Shown one piece after another: positions 6,558 to 13,172 of a stretch of DNA of 13,172 nt. The notes beneath the pieces are model-generated. The model was not told the origin of the DNA, did no database searches, and saw only the letters and a list, made by a program, of their open reading frames with translations. The first letter of the stretch is position 1, and each line of letters starts with the position of its first letter. A program made the translations under genes and the position numbers. This DNA comes from Clostridium sp. CAG:1219 (GTDB taxonomy: Bacteria; Bacillota; Clostridia; TANB77; CAG-465), in the NCBI GenBank assembly GCA_000433335.1, contig HF996768.1, forward strand, positions 13,562 to 26,733, in the 5' to 3' direction.

Positions 6558-6824
6558 TTATACCTCCGGAGTTACAAATATGTAGTTTCCACGAACCTCG
6601 AGAAAACGCCCGAATCTTTCATAAAGGTTCTGATTCACCTCATCAAAGATTATTCGAAGGTTTTTCTCCGGCAAATCCGAAACGATAATCTTCTCCTTAT
6701 TACACTGTCCATCAATCACAAGCTCGTACGCTCTTGATTTTACGATGGGCGTTCCCCCTCCGAAGCTTCCCTGAATAAACTCAAGGATACTTTCTTTCGA
6801 GTGTTTAATAGTAGATACTGCCAT
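6558..6824 (-). CDS. Unrecognised 88-residue protein, GC-rich orphan gene
   Basis: I do not recognise this protein. It has 88 residues, no signal peptide and no membrane segment, and a mixed alpha/beta look: an N-terminal helix with SKESILEFIQ, a Gly-rich turn GSFGGGTP, strands around AYELVIDG and KIIVSD, a helix NLRIIFDEVNQNLYERFG, and a final strand GNYIFVTPEV. The ATG at 6824 is chosen for its AGGAGGA site 9 bases upstream. GC content is about 42% by my count over the gene, well above the neighbours, and it uses codons rare elsewhere in the window (CCG, ACG, TCG, GCG, CGT, CTC), which suggests acquisition from a higher-GC source. It is monocistronic, with a strong consensus promoter, a leader of about 90 bases and a tight terminator. 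Antisense overlap from the plus strand is a shadow. Confidence 0.75.
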   Translation of the reverse strand: MAVSTIKHSKESILEFIQGSFGGGTPIVKSRAYELVIDGQCNKEKIIVSDLPEKNLRIIFDEVNQNLYERFGRFLEVRGNYIFVTPEV

Positions 6825-6880
6825 AACTTGTAATCCTCCTTTAAAAAAATTTCTTAACATAGTTAGTAAGCTTAACGTAA

Positions 6881-6898
6881 CTTAATAATTATATTAAG
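6881..6898 (-). other. Small hairpin in the leader of the GC-rich small gene
   Basis: A perfect 7-bp inverted repeat (CTTAATA with TATTAAG) around a 4-base centre lies about 20 bases after the predicted start. It is AT-only apart from the end pairs, so weak as RNA; it might be an operator or nothing. It is followed by two GTTAAG direct repeats on the minus strand. Confidence 0.3.
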
Positions 6899-6923
6899 AT
6901 AGCCTTTTTACAAGTTATGTTAT

Positions 6924-6953
6924 ATTATACTACAATTTTGTTCTATTTGTCAA
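6924..6953 (-). promoter_or_regulatory. Consensus sigma-A promoter of the GC-rich small gene
   Basis: On the minus strand TTGACA (6948-6953) and TATAAT (6924-6929) are 18 bases apart. The predicted start near 6917 gives a leader of about 93 bases. The -35 box begins 10 bases past the stop of the metallopeptidase gene, with no terminator between. Confidence 0.82.
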
Positions 6954-6962
6954 CACTTCTTG

Positions 6963-7574
6963 TTAAAGTTTGAAATTTATGACGAAAATTATCAATAATA
7001 TTCTTACTATTTTTCCAATTAATAAATATAGTATAAAAAAAGGTAATAAACTACTGGTATACTTTTTATATATATTAACTAAAATATTAGCCTCATTTTC
7101 TTCAAGTTTCTTATCCAAATATTTTTTAGAAATTTCACATGATTTTATTGTGGCATCAACTTCAAGAATAACTCTAAACAAAGAAGACATAATGCTTATT
7201 GTAATATATGAATAAAGTACATAATTATTTTTTGAAAATATTAAAAATATAAAAGAAAATACAAACATTAATAATTCTATATTTGAAAATATAAAGTTTA
7301 ACTTTTGTAATAATTTAGATTGTACACTATGTCTACACTCATGAGCTATAAGACAAACTCTAGAAATCCCTTCATTATTTTTTATATTATCAGCTAAATA
7401 AATAGTATCTTTCAAATATACATAGTAACTATTTTTTATATCTTTATCTTGTTCTATCTTAGTTGTATTATTGCCTACTATATAAAGTATTTCTTGTGCT
7501 ACTTCTTTATTTTGGGGAATTTTACTTGCTATTTTTATTAGGTTTTTATCCCTATCAAAATTAAAAAAATTCAT
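6963..7574 (-). CDS. YugP-type membrane zinc metallopeptidase
   Basis: This is a putative membrane-embedded neutral zinc peptidase. The zinc motif HExxH is present as HECRH (78-82), followed by SVQ as in the HEAGHALQ-type motif of the YugP family. A likely third ligand is Glu138 in LEVDA, just after the membrane hairpin, matching the family's second conserved acidic block. Hydrophobic segments lie at about 93-113, 117-135 and 175-198. At 203 residues it is slightly shorter than YugP (about 225). The start ATG overlaps the stop of the upstream YlbF-like gene by one base (TAATG), and AAGGAGA lies about 12 bases upstream, so the pair is translationally coupled. Physiological substrates of this family are not established to my knowledge. 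The family call is fairly firm; activity is inferred. Confidence 0.82.
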   Translation of the reverse strand: MNFFNFDRDKNLIKIASKIPQNKEVAQEILYIVGNNTTKIEQDKDIKNSYYVYLKDTIYLADNIKNNEGISRVCLIAHECRHSVQSKLLQKLNFIFSNIELLMFVFSFIFLIFSKNNYVLYSYITISIMSSLFRVILEVDATIKSCEISKKYLDKKLEENEANILVNIYKKYTSSLLPFFILYLLIGKIVRILLIIFVINFKL

Positions 7575-7912
7575 TAAAACTCAACAATCTCCTTAATTGC
7601 TTGCCCAATGGTTTTCTGCATGTCAGCAAGCATTATGTTTATTCTCATTTCTTGCTCTAATAGCTTTCTTATATCCTCATTCCTAATTAACAACGAATAT
7701 AAATTTTCAAGTTCTTTTTTCAAACTCTCATCCAATTTACCTGTTGTCATATAATCCATCTGTTGTTTTGTTTGTTTACTTTTAAACTCTTTTAATAATT
7801 TATAGTTTTCTTCATCTTTTTTTATCTTTGTTTTTAAATAAATAAATTCTTTATATTCCTCAGTTTCTTTAAAAAACTTTACAAGTTCATTTATTTTGTC
7901 ATAAAAGTTCAT
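7574..7912 (-). CDS. YlbF/YmcA family protein
   Basis: This is a 112-residue, entirely helical, highly charged protein of the com_YlbF type. Residues 1-55 and 60-110 form two long helices with KFFKETEEYKEF near the start, the typical position for this family. In Bacillus subtilis, YlbF, YmcA and YaaT form the Y-complex that steers RNase Y and affects competence, sporulation and biofilm regulation. Clostridia often carry stand-alone paralogues whose role is not known. The ATG at 7912 has AAAGGA about 11 bases upstream and a likely extended -10 promoter at 7933-7941. It overlaps the metallopeptidase start by one base. The family call comes from length, helix pattern and sequence feel, not from a single diagnostic motif. 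Confidence 0.75.
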   Translation of the reverse strand: MNFYDKINELVKFFKETEEYKEFIYLKTKIKKDEENYKLLKEFKSKQTKQQMDYMTTGKLDESLKKELENLYSLLIRNEDIRKLLEQEMRINIMLADMQKTIGQAIKEIVEF

Positions 7913-7932
7913 AATATCACATCCTTTGCACT

Positions 7933-7941
7933 AGTATACCA
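7933..7941 (-). promoter_or_regulatory. Likely extended -10 promoter of the ylbF-like/metallopeptidase pair
   Basis: On the minus strand TGG directly followed by TATACT (7933-7938) gives an extended -10 element. The -35 region is poor (TTTATT at 17-base spacing). The predicted start near 7926 leaves a leader of about 14 bases containing AAAGGA. Confidence 0.45.
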
Positions 7942-7969
7942 TAACTTTGTATTTAAATAAATAGAAAAT

Positions 7970-7998
7970 AAAAAAATGAGACAATTATTTTTGTCCCA
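7970..7998 (-). terminator. rho-independent terminator overlapping the end of the CapA-like gene
   Basis: On the minus strand TGGGACAA (7991-7998) pairs with TTGTCTCA (7977-7984), an 8-bp stem with one G-U pair, followed by seven T residues (complement of 7970-7976). The stop codon (7985-7987) lies in the loop, so the last three sense codons form the 5' arm. Confidence 0.78.
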
Positions 7999-9184
7999 TT
8001 ATTTTCATAGTAGTAGAATAATTTTTAGAAACTGTCACTTTCAATTTAATTAAATCTTGAACTAACATATCTTTTTCTGTCTTTATAACGTTTCCTTTTT
8101 TATCTTTTGTTACCTTCTTAACAAACTTGATATTTGCAATTGCACTTTCCCTATTATTATCCTCCTCATATGATCCTAAGAAATCTCCTAAACAATATGC
8201 TGCATATATGTGTGAATCTTCATTATTTATTTTTATTACATCTTCAGTTTCTTCTTGAACTGCTCTAGCTCCTGTACCAAGTACAACATTTACTCCAGAA
8301 TTAAATAACAATTCCGTATTTTGCTTTTGTGAGCTATTTGGTAAAACTGCGTTTTCATTTTTTACATTTAAATATGAAATTATATAATCCACATTTTTAT
8401 CTTTTAAATACTGTACATCTTTTTTTACCTCTTCTTCATCAAGTATATCCATAATATATGAATTTTTTTCAGTCATTTTGATATTTGAAGATGTAGTATA
8501 AGAAAGTATTCCTATTCTTATATTATTTTTTTCCATAATTATTGGATTACCACTTTTTTTATCATTATTTAATCCAACTTGATTGATACCATTTTCCTCT
8601 AATACCTTAATAGTATTTTCTGCACCATCTATTCCCTTATCTAGGGCATGATAAGAAGCAGTAGCGACAGTACTTATATTTAGCCTTTTAAATAATTTTA
8701 TTATATCATCAGGGCAATTAAATATTTCTCCTTTGCTATAACCTGATTTACTTCCTGCAATAGGTGTAGATATAGGTGCTATAACTAAATCATATCCTTT
8801 TAATTTGTTTGATACTTCTTCTGTGCCTGTAACAAAATCGTATCCACTTGAAGTTTTAGAACCATTAATAATTTGTTGAGTTGTATATATATCACCAAGA
8901 CCTGCAAAACTAACACTATATTCTTCAGTTGTTTGGTGTATTACATGTGGTAATATTGAAGTAATTCCTTTGTCTACTACATTATATAGTAAAGCTTCTT
9001 CTTTTGAAATATTGCCTACAGTATATCTTATTAGTTGAATCACTTGAACTATTAAAAAAATCGCAATACCCATCCAGACAAGCATAACTACTATATTTTT
9101 ATTTGTAACGGGATTTTTTAAAGTACCCCTACTTTTTTCAATATTTTCAGAACTTTTTATATTCTTTAACCTACCATTTCTCAT
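7985..9184 (-). CDS. CapA-fold membrane-anchored protein with degenerate active site
   Basis: Residues 1-30 are basic and cytoplasmic, residues 32-53 are a membrane helix, and about 90-355 form an extracellular domain of the CapA/PgsA type (calcineurin-like metallophosphatase fold, named for poly-gamma-glutamate capsule synthesis). The order of blocks matches the family: SFAGLGDIY (92-100) for FAGDIM, IAPISTP (135-141) for NLEtPlt, TASYHALDKG (175-184) for ANNHALDyG, IGILSYT (224-230), YIISYLNV (267-274) for ViVsiHWG, VLGTGARAVQ (301-310) for iGhHpHv, and YCLGDFLGS (330-338) for YSLGNF. Most residues expected to bind metal are replaced; His179 and Asp98 remain. It may be non-catalytic or use altered chemistry. 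It has its own consensus promoter and a terminator overlapping its end. No other capsule gene is adjacent, so a capsule role is not supported. Confidence 0.78.
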   Translation of the reverse strand: MRNGRLKNIKSSENIEKSRGTLKNPVTNKNIVVMLVWMGIAIFLIVQVIQLIRYTVGNISKEEALLYNVVDKGITSILPHVIHQTTEEYSVSFAGLGDIYTTQQIINGSKTSSGYDFVTGTEEVSNKLKGYDLVIAPISTPIAGSKSGYSKGEIFNCPDDIIKLFKRLNISTVATASYHALDKGIDGAENTIKVLEENGINQVGLNNDKKSGNPIIMEKNNIRIGILSYTTSSNIKMTEKNSYIMDILDEEEVKKDVQYLKDKNVDYIISYLNVKNENAVLPNSSQKQNTELLFNSGVNVVLGTGARAVQEETEDVIKINNEDSHIYAAYCLGDFLGSYEEDNNRESAIANIKFVKKVTKDKKGNVIKTEKDMLVQDLIKLKVTVSKNYSTTMKIMGQK

Positions 9185-9223
9185 ACAATATCTCCATTTA
9201 TTATTTTCTTATAATATAATAAA

Positions 9224-9252
9224 ATTATACACAATTTATATTTTTTTTGCAA
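9224..9252 (-). promoter_or_regulatory. Sigma-A promoter of the CapA-like gene
   Basis: On the minus strand TTGCAA (9247-9252) and TATAAT (9224-9229) are 17 bases apart. The start near 9217 leaves about 33 bases before the ATG, including a TGGAGA ribosome binding site. Confidence 0.72.
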
Positions 9253-9271
9253 TAGTACACCAATTTTACTA

Positions 9272-10066
9272 CTATATTGCCTTACATACCTCCATTTCTA
9301 CTTTTGATAATTTATTTTTAGTATTATTTATCATTGTAGTTATATTTTGTATTAGTTTGTTTTCTCTTTCACAAGAAAAATCACCTAGTACACTTTTTAC
9401 AACTTTAGCGACCTCTTTTGATTTTAGATTAATTTCTTCTATATCAAATTTATCGTATGCTTGATACCAAGACTTGCAAGTTTCTTTAAATTTACTAATT
9501 TTTTGTTCAAATTTTTCCATGGTTTCACTAAGTTTTGTTGTAAATTCTTTACTGTTTATAAAGCTTTTTACTGTGTTTACAAATCCTTTTGCCATATCAC
9601 CAAAAATATTGTTTTTTAAATAATTGTTACATACAATATCGACACCCGCACTTAGTGCTTTAGTTAGTCCACCAGAAAGTGCAACTTTTTGTATATTTTT
9701 CACATTTTGTAATACTCTAAAGGGCATACTTAAGTACTCTACACCTTCTCTTATACTACTACCAATTGCTGTTTTTATAATTTTTTTAAAATCATTTGTC
9801 TTTAGGACATTCTTTATATCAAGGGCCACCTGCTTTACACCATCTCCTATGGGAAGAGCCTTTATAGCATAATTAATTCCCTTATCTATAACTTCTCCTA
9901 CTATATTTTCAAACTGCTTTACGCTTTTTGCTTCTGAAATTGAAAGTTGATTTTCAATTTCTATATTTTTTGTACTCTCTATAAGATTATTACTTTCATT
10001 TTCCTTTTTTACTTCATTTAAAAGCTCATTTGCTTGTCTTTCTGCTTTACTTAATTCTAATTCCAT
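9272..10066 (-). CDS. Unrecognised helical protein at the end of the Tad-like operon
   Basis: I do not recognise a named family. The 264-residue product has no signal peptide and no clear membrane span. Residues 1-30 are a charged helix. Residues about 50-175 are amphipathic helices rich in Gly, Ala and Val, with INYAIKALPIGDGVK (64-78), AIGSSIREGVEYL and VALSGGLTKALSAGVDIV. Residues about 180-264 are charged coiled-coil-like helices with one Trp-Tyr cluster (KSWYQAYDKF) and a Cys near the C-terminus. The start is two bases after the TadB/C-like stop, and its AGGAGG site lies inside that gene's last codons, so it is translationally coupled to the secretion platform. It occupies the place where TadC or a pilin would be expected. 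A role as partner, regulator or substrate of the machine is possible but unproven. No terminator follows; transcripts may continue into the CapA-like gene. Confidence 0.72.
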   Translation of the reverse strand: MELELSKAERQANELLNEVKKENESNNLIESTKNIEIENQLSISEAKSVKQFENIVGEVIDKGINYAIKALPIGDGVKQVALDIKNVLKTNDFKKIIKTAIGSSIREGVEYLSMPFRVLQNVKNIQKVALSGGLTKALSAGVDIVCNNYLKNNIFGDMAKGFVNTVKSFINSKEFTTKLSETMEKFEQKISKFKETCKSWYQAYDKFDIEEINLKSKEVAKVVKSVLGDFSCERENKLIQNITTMINNTKNKLSKVEMEVCKAI

Positions 10067-10068
10067 AA

Positions 10069-10974
10069 TTACTCCTCCTTATTTGTATTTCTAAATATTA
10101 AAAAAATTATTACGTAAGAAATTATATTAATATTAACTATAATTTTTCCGACTAAATTGTTTAAAATAATTTCTTTATATGTCGGATTTGCATATATAAA
10201 TCCAAAAAGCATATACAAGTTTACTGCTATCAAAAATAATATTACTAGTTTTATTTCTAATCTTTTTTCCTCTTCTTTTTCTTTTTGCATATTTAGCTTT
10301 ACTAGTGAACTTAAATATTTATCTATAATATTTACAAAATTACCTCCATTAATGTAGCAATACTCAACAGCTGTAAAAAACTCTGATATCTTAGATATAT
10401 TAATACTACTCTTCAAATTTTCAAATGCATCATATATTTTTACCCCATTTTGTATTTCATTATTAAACTTTAGTATATAATCTTTTATTTCTTTACATGG
10501 GGTAGCTCTGTTTAGGGCTACTACTATATCATTTTCTGTTTTAGTATAATTTTTTAATGTGGCAAGATATGTTGGAAAAGCAATTAATATTTTATTTTTA
10601 TTATATTTTGTAACATACTCTATAAAAAAACTTGGAATAAAAAACGTACATATTGAGATAATTACAGATGAAGAAATTATATTTAACATTTTATATGAAA
10701 AAACATAAGAAAAAAAACTAATTAAAATAGAAAAAATTAATGTCACAATTGGTGGAATATAAATATTTCCATAACTAAAAATAAAATTACTATATATAAA
10801 CTTTAAAAAGCTATTTATATGCTGATTATTTAGAAACTTTCCCTTAGAATTTAATGTTATAAATTTGTTTTTGTAATTTTTCCTAATAAGCAAACTTCTT
10901 AAAATTATTAACAACATAAATATAATGCTTATTCCAACTAAGTAAATTATTGCCCTAATGAATACTTTTTTCAT
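10069..10974 (-). CDS. TadB/TadC-like inner-membrane platform protein (T2SF domain)
   Basis: This is the inner-membrane platform of a Tad/type IVc pilus-like machine, which the ATPase drives to extrude or retract a filament. Membrane helices are predicted at about 7-29, 73-94, 97-116, 243-263 and 277-295. The cytoplasmic part, residues 130-235, is a T2SF (GspF-type) domain with the family pattern AFPTYLATLKNYTKTENDIVVAL, then the acidic-Gly stretch NNEIQNGVKIYDAFENL and a helix ending in Lys/Glu-rich KEKEEEKR before the third hydrophobic pair. Its 301 residues fit TadB/TadC. The ATG at 10974 lies 20 bases inside the end of the ATPase gene, with GAGGAG upstream, showing tight coupling. Only one such gene is seen here, while classical Tad loci have two (TadB and TadC). 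It cannot be assigned to one or the other. Confidence 0.82.
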   Translation of the reverse strand: MKKVFIRAIIYLVGISIIFMLLIILRSLLIRKNYKNKFITLNSKGKFLNNQHINSFLKFIYSNFIFSYGNIYIPPIVTLIFSILISFFSYVFSYKMLNIISSSVIISICTFFIPSFFIEYVTKYNKNKILIAFPTYLATLKNYTKTENDIVVALNRATPCKEIKDYILKFNNEIQNGVKIYDAFENLKSSINISKISEFFTAVEYCYINGGNFVNIIDKYLSSLVKLNMQKEKEEEKRLEIKLVILFLIAVNLYMLFGFIYANPTYKEIILNNLVGKIIVNINIISYVIIFLIFRNTNKEE

Positions 10975-12169
10975 TACCCCTGCTCTCCTCTTTACTATAT
11001 ACTAAATTTTCAATTACTTCTCTGGTATCACTATCATACTCAACCCCAAGTATTTCACACACCTTATAGTTTTCCATATATATCAAATAATCTATACTAT
11101 TTGCCAGTAAATCCCTTATGAACTCCTCTTTATACTCTGAATACCTTAAATCCCTTTTTATTAATGTTATTAATCTATTTATTGTACTTTTAGCAGATTC
11201 AGAGTGAACAGTCCCCATTCCAATATGACCAGTTGAAATGGCGTCTAAGAAAATTGACGTTTCGCTTCCTTTTAATTCTCCTACTACTAATACATCATTG
11301 GACATTACTAAACTATGTTTTAAAAGCTTTTCTAAATCAATTTTTTTAGAATCTTCTCTATTTTGCAGCATTTCCCTTTCTATCACATTTTTATTTTCTA
11401 TATATAATTCAGCGGTTTCTTCACTTATTGTTATTGCATAATTATCTGGTAGTCTTTTTATCATTTCTCTTAATAGTGTTGTTTTTCCACTTCCACCTTT
11501 TCCCGATAAAATAATATTTTTACCAGATTTTACAATTTTATCTATTATTTTATAAGATTTTGCATCAAGCATTTCATCTTGTAAAAAAAGTGTTTCAAGA
11601 GATGCTTCTTTATCTATTCTGTGAATTCTTATTACTAAACTCGGAGACGCAATATTAACTGGCAAAATTCCTGCTTCTATCCTTAAATTATATTTTTTAT
11701 CACTAACTACAATTATTGGATTTTCATAGTTTATATTTGAGTTATTCTTTAATACAATATATCTAATATAGTTTTCAAAATCCTCATTATCTGCAAATTC
11801 ATCATCTACTTTTTCCCATTTACCTAGCCTTTTTATATAAACTTTATTATATTTTATAACTCTAATATCAGATATACTATTATCATCTATGTATTTTTGC
11901 AATATATCATACCCATAAAGTTTAGATATTAATCTTTCGGTTATTCTGTCAATTTCACTTTGAGAAGTAATAAAATAATTAGTACATATTTTTTCCTCAA
12001 TCTTTTTTATTAATGGTTCCCTCAAATCATCTCTTAAATATTCAATACAATTTTCTATTACATATTTTTGTAGTTCAAATATTATATCATTTTTATTTTT
12101 AGATTGATTTTCTATCATAGATTGTCCTTTATTTTCCTTATTATTATAAAAAAATGGATTAATTATCAC
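10955..12169 (-). CDS. TadA/CpaF-type secretion ATPase
   Basis: This is a hexameric cytoplasmic ATPase of the VirB11/GspE/TadA superfamily that powers pilus assembly or secretion. An N-terminal helical domain (about 27-95) and linker precede the RecA-like core: Walker A GKGGSGKTT (223-231), the acidic box ISEETAEL (248-255), Walker B VLVVGE (293-298) and the His box GHIGMGTVHS (314-323). The CpaF-like order and the absence of a tetracysteine motif argue for Tad rather than GspE/PilB. Start choice: GTG at 12169 overlaps the upstream stop by one base (TAGTG) but has a weak ribosome binding site. ATG at 12118 (Met18) has AAAGGA six bases upstream and would give 387 residues. The first 17 residues look unconserved, so the true start is uncertain. 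The 3' end overlaps the platform gene by 20 bases. Confidence 0.92.
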   Translation of the reverse strand: MIINPFFYNNKENKGQSMIENQSKNKNDIIFELQKYVIENCIEYLRDDLREPLIKKIEEKICTNYFITSQSEIDRITERLISKLYGYDILQKYIDDNSISDIRVIKYNKVYIKRLGKWEKVDDEFADNEDFENYIRYIVLKNNSNINYENPIIVVSDKKYNLRIEAGILPVNIASPSLVIRIHRIDKEASLETLFLQDEMLDAKSYKIIDKIVKSGKNIILSGKGGSGKTTLLREMIKRLPDNYAITISEETAELYIENKNVIEREMLQNREDSKKIDLEKLLKHSLVMSNDVLVVGELKGSETSIFLDAISTGHIGMGTVHSESAKSTINRLITLIKRDLRYSEYKEEFIRDLLANSIDYLIYMENYKVCEILGVEYDSDTREVIENLVYSKEESRGNEKSIH

Positions 12170-13172
12170 TAAAAACTACCTACTTTCCTCAAAATAGAAC
12201 TTGTAAAACTTTTCTTTTGACATCTTATATTTATTCCTATAAACTCATATATTTTGTCAATATTGAAGTTTATATTGATATCAGATGTTTCACCATTTAT
12301 GTATCCCTCTATTTTTTCACTAAATGGAATTGTACAAAAAAAACTATATTCTGAAAGAAGACTTTGAATTTGTGACAGACTTAAAGAATTTTTCCCCTCT
12401 TTATTTATAACTATAAATATTTTATCTTTTGGTATATTCCAAAGCATTGTAATAAGATTTAAATATTTTATAGCTTGTCTCACACTAATATACGTAGGAT
12501 TAATAACAAAGAACAATTTTGTTACCATAGACATGGTAAATGGTACGATATCAAAAAAAGGAGAGGCTGGTAAATCTATTAATGTATACTGATAATTTTT
12601 ACTAACAGCATTATATATTTTTTCATAATACTTCGGAGATAATTTATTTTGAATTTCAAACAAACTAACATTACTTGTCATATAATCAAGATTTCCGATA
12701 ACTCTATCTTTTATCATATAATTTGATATTATGTCCAAAATTTCATTCCTTTTATCCACATCTTCCACAATATGAGATAATGTATTGCTATCACCATTTA
12801 CATTTGCAATTATATCTATACACGAATTTTGTATATCCATATCAAGCAACGCCACCTTTATATTTACCTTTTTGGCCAGAGACTTCGCAAGCACAGTGCT
12901 AAAAAATGATTTTCCAGCTCCACTAGTCCCATAAATTGCAATTAGTTCCTTTTGAATTATTAACCCTTCATTTTTAATTTGAATTTTATCACCATTTTTA
13001 TTTGTAATTAAATTCTGCTTATAAATTATCTTTTTATCACTACTTATAATATCTCTTATCTCATCAATATTTATCAGATTTCCCTCTAATATATCAAAAA
13101 TTTCATTTGAAAATAAAAATCTTTTTTTATCATCATCCAGTTTATCTAATACACAAATTATTCTTATTTCAT
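12169..13172 (-). CDS. TadZ/CpaE-like ATPase, 5' end beyond the window
   Basis: This is a MinD/ParA-superfamily ATPase of the TadZ/CpaE kind, which localises Tad machinery at a cell site. The frame stays open from 12169 to the right edge, giving 333 visible residues; the start is outside the window. A GTG at 12894 is internal, since the P-loop lies upstream of it. Visible residues 1-70 (beginning EIRIICVLDK) may be the atypical receiver-like N-domain of TadZ. The P-loop GTSGAGKS is at visible residues 81-88, followed by ALLDMDIQ (A' motif) and LIDLPASPFFD (Walker B/switch II region). The P-loop lacks the signature Lys of the deviant ParA motif KGGxGK and looks like a classical GxxGxGKS. It ends in TAG, overlapping the GTG of the secretion ATPase gene. 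The position upstream of TadA matches the usual order. Confidence 0.85.
   Translation of the reverse strand, partial: EIRIICVLDKLDDDKKRFLFSNEIFDILEGNLINIDEIRDIISSDKKIIYKQNLITNKNGDKIQIKNEGLIIQKELIAIYGTSGAGKSFFSTVLAKSLAKKVNIKVALLDMDIQNSCIDIIANVNGDSNTLSHIVEDVDKRNEILDIISNYMIKDRVIGNLDYMTSNVSLFEIQNKLSPKYYEKIYNAVSKNYQYTLIDLPASPFFDIVPFTMSMVTKLFFVINPTYISVRQAIKYLNLITMLWNIPKDKIFIVINKEGKNSLSLSQIQSLLSEYSFFCTIPFSEKIEGYINGETSDININFNIDKIYEFIGINIRCQKKSFTSSILRKVGSF

Noticed and set aside
6970..7215. 81-residue plus-strand frame opposite the metallopeptidase
   Set aside because: It lies antisense to a gene with a clear zinc motif; chance open frame in AT-rich DNA.
9249..9280. Hairpin after the 264-residue gene (GCAATAGTA with a bulged partner arm)
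   Set aside because: On the minus strand it is followed by A residues, not T, so it does not look like a terminator; half of it is the CapA-like promoter's -35 region.
13164..13172. ATG at the very right edge on the minus strand as the TadZ-like start
   Set aside because: It is out of frame with the ATPase and meets a stop after two codons (ATG AAA TAA).

Overview
The window is very AT-rich with mostly ATG starts and strong AGGAGG-type ribosome binding sites. It carries a SpoIID-type sporulation enzyme, a BclA-like collagen repeat protein, a short clostridial-type EF-Ts and a reduced Tad-like ATPase locus. This points to an anaerobic, endospore-forming, low-GC member of the Clostridia, probably gut-associated. 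I cannot name a species from sequence alone.

Layout. The left third (1-4168) is read on the plus strand: a membrane-anchored SpoIID/LytB-domain protein, a rho-independent terminator, a family-2 glycosyltransferase with a TPR-like tail, then a 499-residue collagen-like protein with a Cys-rich head and a C-terminal beta-rich head domain. A perfect match to the sigma-K promoter pattern lies just upstream of the collagen-like gene. Everything from 4173 to the right edge is on the minus strand. In transcription order from the right these are: a TadZ/CpaE-like ATPase (cut by the window edge), a TadA/CpaF secretion ATPase, one TadB/TadC-like membrane protein and an unrecognised helical protein, all tightly coupled; a CapA-fold protein that has lost most of the usual metal-site residues; a coupled YlbF-family/YugP-type metallopeptidase pair; a small, unusually GC-rich orphan gene; rpsB-tsf; a small membrane-anchored protein; and tRNA-Leu(UAA).

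How the parts work together. The SpoIID-like enzyme, the glycosyltransferase and the collagen-like protein plausibly form a sporulation and spore-surface neighbourhood, with the glycosyltransferase decorating Thr residues of the Gly-X-Thr triplets, as proposed for the sgtA-bclA3 pair of Clostridioides difficile. rpsB-tsf is a housekeeping translation operon with its own promoter and terminator. The Tad-like genes encode the cytoplasmic motor and inner-membrane platform of a type IVc pilus or secretion-like machine. No pilin or second TadB/C gene is visible here, and the platform gene is followed directly by a soluble protein of unknown function.

Several promoters and terminators can be read directly. 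The most striking arrangement is the rpsB promoter, whose predicted start point lies inside the terminator hairpin of the upstream gene. No stretch over 300 bases lacks a gene. No insertion sequence, CRISPR array or rRNA was seen.
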